Source: Williamsia muralis NBRC 105860 (GTDB lineage Bacteria; Actinomycetota; Actinomycetes; Mycobacteriales; Mycobacteriaceae). From it: a stretch of 64,000 nt of DNA. Below, one piece after another: positions 62,824-64,000 of the stretch (the first letter of the stretch is position 1; each line of letters begins with the position of its first letter). Under the pieces are notes generated by a model, which had not been told where the DNA came from, ran no database searches, and was given only the letters and a program-made list of their open reading frames with translations. The position numbers were made by a program, and so were the translations under genes. The stretch is taken from positions 992,001 through 1,056,000 of the forward strand of contig NZ_BDAP01000002.1 in NCBI RefSeq assembly GCF_001598915.1, written 5' to 3'.

Positions 62824-63840
62824 TCAGGGAGTCGTCGTATCGGACGCCAGGGCGGACGTCAGGGTCTCAACATTAGCCTTCTGCCATTCGATGTAGTCGG
62901 TGGTTCCGGCGGGCAGGGTCTCGGTGAAGTCGACCACCGGCACGCCCGAGCTGTTCGCGATGTCGAGAAGTGCCTTGGTGCCCTCGTCAACTGCCTGCGT
63001 GTTGTAGATGAGGGCGCGCACCTGGCGTCCCCGAAGCAGATCCTGGGTGGCCGCGATGTCGCGGGCCGACGGCGACTGCCCGGCCTCGACCGCGTCCTGC
63101 AGACCGGCGGGGGTGACATCTTTGAGTCCGGCGTCGAGCAACAGGTAGTAGGCGAGCGGTTCGGTCTGGGCCACCGGGGCATCGGGGTTCGCGGTCTTGA
63201 TGGCGGCGACCTGGGCAGTCAGTTCGTCGAGCCGCTTGTTGAACTCGGTGACGTTGTCGCGGTAGGTCTGCGCGTTGGCGCTGTCTTTCTCGGACAGGGC
63301 CTCGGCCACCTTGTCGGCGACGAGCCCGGCGACCGCGAGATCGTAGAAGACGTGCTCGTTGGCCTCGCCCGCTCCGTGATCGTGGCCGGACTCCTCGGTG
63401 CCGCTTTCTTCGTGACCGGCTTCTTCATGGCCCGGTTCTTCGTGGCCCGCTTCTTCATGCCCGGCTTCTTCGTGCCCACCTTCGGCGAGTTCGAAGGCGT
63501 TGATCACGACGGCACCGGAACTCTTGGGTGCGTCCTCCATGTAGGTGTCGTAGTGCCCGCCGTTGAGGACCACCACGCCCGCTTCGGAGACCTTGGCTGT
63601 GTCCTGTGCGTTCGGTTCGAACTCGTGCGGGTCTCCGGTGGGGGAGTTGTAGAGCGACGTCACCTCGGCCTTGTCGCCGGCGACCGCAGCGGCGACCGAA
63701 CCCCAGACGTCGGTGGAAGCCACGATGGACACCTTGCCGTCGGCGGTGGTGCCCCCGTCGTCCGAGGAGCATCCGGCCGCCAGGGCGGCGGTGAGGGAGA
63801 CGGCGGCGGCAACCGCCAGGGGTCGGGACCAGGTGCGCAT
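62824..63840 (-). CDS. Zinc/manganese ABC transporter substrate-binding lipoprotein (ZnuA type) with His-rich loop
   Basis: A 338-residue cluster A-I metal-binding protein. Signal peptide and lipobox AAGC (acylated Cys at residue 24), then DPHEFEPNAQDTAKV with the first His ligand (72), GGHYDTYMED, NEHVFYDLAV with another His (163), and a C-terminal half with TEPLAYYLLLDAGL. Between residues 122 and 156 lies a repeat of GHEEA-like units ending in GHDHG, the His-rich loop typical of zinc binders. ATG 63840 gives the signal peptide; GTG 63858 is in frame upstream. A Zur-like site lies near 63907-63926. Zinc is the most likely substrate. Confidence 0.9.
   Translation of the reverse strand: MRTWSRPLAVAAAVSLTAALAAGCSSDDGGTTADGKVSIVASTDVWGSVAAAVAGDKAEVTSLYNSPTGDPHEFEPNAQDTAKVSEAGVVVLNGGHYDTYMEDAPKSSGAVVINAFELAEGGHEEAGHEEAGHEEPGHEEAGHEESGTEESGHDHGAGEANEHVFYDLAVAGLVADKVAEALSEKDSANAQTYRDNVTEFNKRLDELTAQVAAIKTANPDAPVAQTEPLAYYLLLDAGLKDVTPAGLQDAVEAGQSPSARDIAATQDLLRGRQVRALIYNTQAVDEGTKALLDIANSSGVPVVDFTETLPAGTTDYIEWQKANVETLTSALASDTTTP
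63373..63477 (-). repeat. 15-bp coding repeat for the GHEEA units of the metal-binding loop
   Basis: About seven consecutive 15-base units encode GHEEA, GHEEP, GHEES and GTEES followed by GHDHG. Units differ at a few bases. The array is confined to the His-rich loop of the ZnuA-type protein. Confidence 0.85.
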
Positions 63841-63906
63841 CGGGAGGTGACCTTTCACGTCGAGACGATGGCCGCCTCATCAAGGCGGGGCTCCATCGGG
63901 TAGACG

Positions 63907-63926
63907 CTAATGATAACCGTTACCGA
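63907..63926. promoter_or_regulatory. Possible Zur operator upstream of the zinc importer
   Basis: The stretch TAATGATAACCGTTACCGA is AT-rich in a GC-rich setting and has an imperfect TAAC/GTTA dyad, similar to actinobacterial Zur boxes. It lies 67 bases before the ZnuA-type start and overlaps the stop of the putative gene that enters from the right edge. Confidence 0.5.
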
Positions 63927-64000
63927 CAGCCAGGCGAAATCGGCCTGGCGCCACCACGGCCGGCGTCACGAACCGTTCGATGACCGCGCGCTCCTCGGTG
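63907..64000 (-). CDS. Probable 3' end of a gene entering from the right edge (partial)
   Basis: On the minus strand an open frame runs from the window end to a TAG at 63907-63909. The codons before the end keep the GC-rich third positions typical of genes here, and the residues (EERAVIERFVTPAVVAPGRF) look like real protein. Only about 30 residues are visible, so no family can be named. Confidence 0.35.
   Translation of the reverse strand, partial: TEERAVIERFVTPAVVAPGRFRLAVGNGYH

Overview
The window is high-GC DNA from a mycolic-acid-type actinomycete (order Mycobacteriales). Gordonia or a close relative fits best, but this is inferred from gene content and order, not from an RNA gene or another marker. 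Almost every recognised block has a counterpart in Mycobacterium tuberculosis. The mce4 block has the same order as Rv3492c-Rv3506, and the block from mhuD to rlmB has the same order as Rv3592-Rv3579c. In this genome the two blocks are adjacent.

Region 1 (about 0.6-38.5 kb) is a sterol uptake and side-chain degradation locus. It holds fadA5 and cyp125 (divergent), an ltp3-ltp4-DUF35 operon with a SnoaL-like gene, a divergent F420-type oxidoreductase, echA19 and fadD19 (divergent) with a coupled nitronate-monooxygenase-like flavoprotein, fadE26-fadE27-fadD17, fdxD, hsd4A, the complete mce4 importer (yrbE4A, yrbE4B, mce4A-F, two Mce-associated proteins) and an aldehyde dehydrogenase. Ten sequences matching the KstR operator core (AAC-NN-GTT, best case TAGAAC-NN-GTTCTA) lie in this region. 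Nine are in promoters, so nearly the whole block should be induced together when sterol-derived ligands release KstR. In outline, Mce4 imports sterol, CYP125 oxidises the C26 terminus, FadD19/FadD17 form CoA esters, FadE26-FadE27, EchA19, Hsd4A and FadA5 carry out beta-oxidation, and Ltp3/Ltp4 with the DUF35 protein probably act on C24-branched side chains. The ring-degradation genes, kstR, ltp2 and chsE1/E2/H1/H2 are not in the window.

Nested inside region 1 is a non-sterol insert (about 9.0-14.2 kb). It contains a DUF559-like gene between two copies of a 38-bp palindrome, a stand-alone P450 that closely resembles the CYP102 (P450 BM3) haem domain with a divergent TetR regulator and inverted-repeat operators, a DoxX-like membrane protein and two more TetR regulators. 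A second small non-sterol group lies at 17.97-20.25 kb (DUF1810, enoyl-CoA hydratase, SDR).

Region 2 (38.6-51.5 kb) is housekeeping: a PrmC-like methyltransferase, mhuD, a hydrolase, mutY, a beta-carbonic anhydrase, an Rv3587c-like protein, disA, a thioesterase, radA, lpqE, carD, ispD, ispF, cysS and rlmB.

Region 3 (51.5-64 kb) is accessory: an unknown membrane protein, two hydrolases, a MaoC-like hydratase, a DUF2599 lipoprotein, a BBE-type FAD oxidoreductase, a very large SARP/AAA regulator and a zinc/manganese ABC importer with a His-rich binding protein, followed by the probable 3' end of one more gene. No tRNA, rRNA, CRISPR array, insertion sequence or prophage was seen. The non-coding features of most interest are a 36-bp coding minisatellite in the first Mce-associated gene, a stack of hairpins after the mce4 operon, a long inverted repeat beside disA, and the palindromes around the DUF559-like gene.
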